Shown here: positions 61,406 to 64,000 of the stretch, piece after piece
How the letters are laid out: every line of letters starts with the position of its first letter
Numbering within the stretch: the stretch's first letter is position 1
From: CAYNRA01 sp964399465
GTDB lineage: Bacteria > Bacteroidota > Bacteroidia > Cytophagales > Spirosomataceae
Direction: 5' to 3'
Assembly: GCA_964399465.1 (NCBI GenBank)
Contig: CAYNRA010000004.1
Location: 3,233-67,232, forward strand
Length of the DNA: 64,000 nucleotides
Notes under the pieces: model-generated
Told to the model about the DNA's origin: nothing
The model's input: the letters and a program-made list of their open reading frames with translations, nothing else
The model's database searches: none
Position numbers and translations under genes: made by a program

Positions 61406-61454
61406 AAAATCTCTTATGTACCACAGAATGAATCGTTTGTACATAAGAGATTTT
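61406..61454. terminator. Bidirectional terminator between the DinB gene and uvrA
   Basis: Perfect 16-base stem AAAATCTCTTATGTAC / GTACATAAGAGATTTT with a 17-base loop, between converging genes. Confidence 0.85.
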
Positions 61455-61492
61455 ACGTGGAAGGAATTAGGTAGAAACTTAGCTTAATTGCA

Positions 61493-64000
61493 TCATTTTA
61501 TTTGTGCTAATTCATCGATTAAAAAATAGCCAGTATAACTGCCTTTCACCTTGGCGATCTCCTCAGGTGTCCCTTCAGCGATGATGTATCCGCCTTTATT
61601 TCCTCCTTCTGGGCCTAAGTCAATGACATGGTCAGAGATTTTTATAACGTCCAAATTATGCTCGATAATCAGGATAGAATTGCCTTTATCCGCTAATTTT
61701 TGCAAAACATCCAATAATTTTCGAATATCCTGAAAATGAAGTCCGGTTGTCGGTTCATCCAAGATATACAAGGTTTTTCCGGTATCTCTTTTGGAAAGTT
61801 CCTCAGATAATTTGACGCGTTGTGCTTCTCCGCCAGAAAGAGTAGTTGCATGTTGCCCCAATGTCAAATAGCCTAAGCCAACATCCGAAAGGATTTGTAC
61901 TTTGCGCAAAATTCTAGGTTGGTTTTCAAAGAAAGTAATTGCTTCTTCAACCGTCATATCCAATACATCCGAAATGGATTTCCCTTTAAAACGAACCTCC
62001 AGTGTCTCCCGATTGAAGCGTTTGCCCTTGCAAGTTTCACAATCTACATATACGTCAGGTAAAAAATCCATTTCAATTTTCTTTTTACCTGCTCCTTCGC
62101 ATGTTTCGCAACGTCCACCTTTGACATTGAAAGAGAATCGGCCTGGCTTATATCCTCTGATTTTCGCCTCAGGAAGCTCCGCAAATAATGTACGTATCTC
62201 TGTAAACATCCCCGTATAAGTGGCAGGATTACTCCGTGGTGTTCGACCAATCGGCGATTGATCTACTTCGATGACTTTATCAATATGTTCCAATCCTTCC
62301 ACAGATTCGTAAGGCAAGGGCTCTTTTTTTGCCCGGAAAAAGTGGTGATTTAGAATGGGGAAAAGGGTTTCGTGTACCAAAGAGGATTTCCCACTTCCTG
62401 AAACTCCCGTAATGGATACAATTTTACCAAGTGGAAGTTGCAACGTCACATTCTTTAAATTGTGTCCTTTTGCACCCCGAATGACTAGCTGGTGTCCGTT
62501 TCCTGGGCGCCGTTCTGCTGGCGGTAATATCTGCACACGACTGCTTAAATAATCTGCCGTNNNNNNNNNNGAATGTAATCCGAAGCCAACATCATGTCTT
62601 TGTCGTGCTCCACAACCAAAACGGTATTTCCTAGGTCACGCAAATCCTGCAAAGCCTGGATTAATTTCACGTTATCCCGTTGGTGCAGCCCGATGCTTGG
62701 CTCATCCATAATATATAAGACACCGACGAGCTGTGTACCAATTTGTGTGGCAAGCCGAATACGTTGGGCTTCTCCGCCCGAGAGCGTACGCAGCGGTCTA
62801 TTCAAAGTAAGGTAATCAAGACCGATTCCCATCAAAAAGCCGATACGTTTCCGAATTTCTTTGACAATCTCAACGGCAATGCGTTGTTGTCTTTCTGTCA
62901 ATCGACCTTCAATACCCGTAAACCATTCGGCCAATTCCCGAATATCCATTTCGGCAAGTGAGGAAATATTTTTGCCATCAATGAAAAAATGAAGCGATTC
63001 TTTTTTGAGTCGTTGCCCGTTGCATTCACCACAGGTTTTGGTTTGTAAAAAATCGCGCAGCCATTCTTGAATTTTATCGTTATCGGATTCTTGCTGCCGT
63101 TTTAAGAACGTAATAACTCCTTCAAATTTTGTGTTCCAATCTGTTCCAGGATATTTTTTTGAAGGCACAGCAAGAGGCTCTATGCTACCATACAAGATGG
63201 TTTCGATGGCCTCTTCAGGGATTTTTTCAATCGGTGTGCTGATGTTTACTTTGTGCATTTTCAAGATAATTTCTATCTGCTTGAAAATCCATAAGTCGCG
63301 GTATTCACCCAAAGGAGCAATGCCTCCTCGGCTGATACTCAAGCTTTTATCAGGAATAATGGATTCTTCCGTGATTTCTTCCACATGCCCCAATCCGTTA
63401 CAACTCGGACAAGCGCCATACGGTGAATTGAATGAAAATGAGTTCGGAGATGGTTCTTCGTAACTTATGCCTGACTCTGGGTCTGTTAAGTTTTGAGATA
63501 GATAATGAATAATACCTTTATCATCAAGTACATACATGGAGCCCTTTCCAACCTTTAGCGCAGTCCGGACAGACTGGCTGAGTCTATATCTGTCTTCTTG
63601 GTAAGGAATGAGTCTATCAATAACGACTTCTATATCGTGAATTTTATAACGATCAACCTGCATTTTGGGCACAACATCCTTGACTTCGCCATCCACGCGT
63701 ACTTTGGTATAACCCATTTTGATAATGCTCTCAAAAAGCTCGCGGTAATGTCCTTTTCTACCCTTGACCAATGGAGCGAGTAGGGTGGTTTTTCGCTGCT
63801 CAAATTGGGTAAATATAAAGTCAATGATTTGATCTTGGGTTTGCTTAATCATCGGATTGCCCGTCAGGTAGCTGTGTGCAATTCCGGCGCGTGCAAATAA
63901 CAAACGCAAGAAATCGTAAATTTCGGTAGTCGTACCAACCGTAGAGCGTGGGTTTTTAGACGTAGTTTTTTGCTCAATACTGATTACCGGAGAAAGCCCA
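61493..64000 (-). CDS. uvrA: Excinuclease ABC subunit A, partial and interrupted by a gap
   Basis: DNA-damage recognition ATPase of nucleotide-excision repair. It runs off the right edge: upstream of 63909 the frame continues to 63999 reading GLSPVISIEQKTT, SKNPRSTVGT and EIYDFLRLLFARAG, a conserved UvrA region, so the N-terminal ATP site is missing. Visible are the first zinc region (ACPSCNGLGHV, CGECNGQRL), the first signature (LSGGEAQRIRLAT), Walker B (LYIMDEPSIGLHQRD), the second P-loop (ITGVSGSGKSSL), the second zinc module (CETCEGAGKKKIEMDFLPDVYVDCETC-type spacing) and the second signature LSGGEAQRVKL. Ten Ns at 62561-62570 replace about 86 bases of the linker (the LDIGPGAG to LTADYL region). 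Confidence 0.95.
62561..62570. other. Assembly gap, 10 N, in uvrA
   Basis: The left frame stops after ASDYI plus one base of the next codon, and the right side resumes at TADYLSSR. Family alignment places about 28 residues between, so about 86 bases are missing and 10 is wrong. Confidence 0.8.

Overview
The window is a stretch of draft chromosome from a Bacteroidota bacterium, probably of the order Cytophagales. The evidence is protein style and promoter style. There are GWxTD and DUF6814-type proteins, a DUF4834-like protein, BshA, a bacterial UbiA-family enzyme resembling geranylgeranylglycerol-phosphate transferases, and an ExbB-ExbD-ExbD-TonB operon. Many genes have TAnnTTTG (-7) boxes upstream, some with a TTTG-like -33 box 20-24 bases away. 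Shine-Dalgarno motifs are almost absent; the clear exception is rpsU. The genus cannot be fixed from the sequence. I saw no rRNA, tRNA, CRISPR array, phage or intact insertion sequence.

Layout. 0-9.5 kb: the 3' part of an RND efflux pump, xylA, a DUF937-like protein, a repeat-rich envelope protein, hemN divergent from aroQ-hemJ, and a DUF952 fusion. 9.5-19.5 kb: ppc converging on argS, then yicC, ychF, an FAH-family hydrolase, a secreted DUF4412-like protein, and the rpsU-xerC pair. 19.5-31.3 kb: bshA with an ABC exporter, the UbiA-family gene with purN, a DUF3298-like lipoprotein, a STAS protein, pheT, a coiled-coil protein, zapA and rny. 31.3-37 kb: an ABC-HlyD-TolC export operon whose ATPase domain has lost nearly all catalytic residues, divergent from a small transposase-derived zinc-ribbon/HTH protein with a three-site operator-like repeat. 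37-46 kb: a probable short-chain carboxylate (acetate-type) uptake and activation region with porin, MHS-type carrier, DUF6814, a small membrane subunit, a transporter-histidine kinase fusion, a receiver-only response regulator and acs. 46-50 kb: a PstS-like lipoprotein and the exbB-exbD-exbD-tonB operon. 50-64 kb: an M28 peptidase broken at a gap, gcvP, pabB with a class IV aminotransferase, a SAM riboswitch controlling metX, a group III truncated haemoglobin, a GWxTD lipoprotein with rlmB, a DinB-like protein and uvrA running off the right edge.

Five N-gaps mark contig joins. The 100-N gap at 2147-2246 is flanked by the same 55 bases on both sides, so it is almost certainly an assembly overlap and not missing DNA. 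The four 10-N gaps each lie inside a gene (yicC, pstS-like, M28 peptidase, uvrA), and reading frames show their nominal length is usually wrong. The best leads are the degenerate export ATPase with its divergent regulator and operator repeats, the strong Shine-Dalgarno on rpsU, the metX riboswitch with competing CCAAT arms, and the transporter-kinase cluster beside acs.
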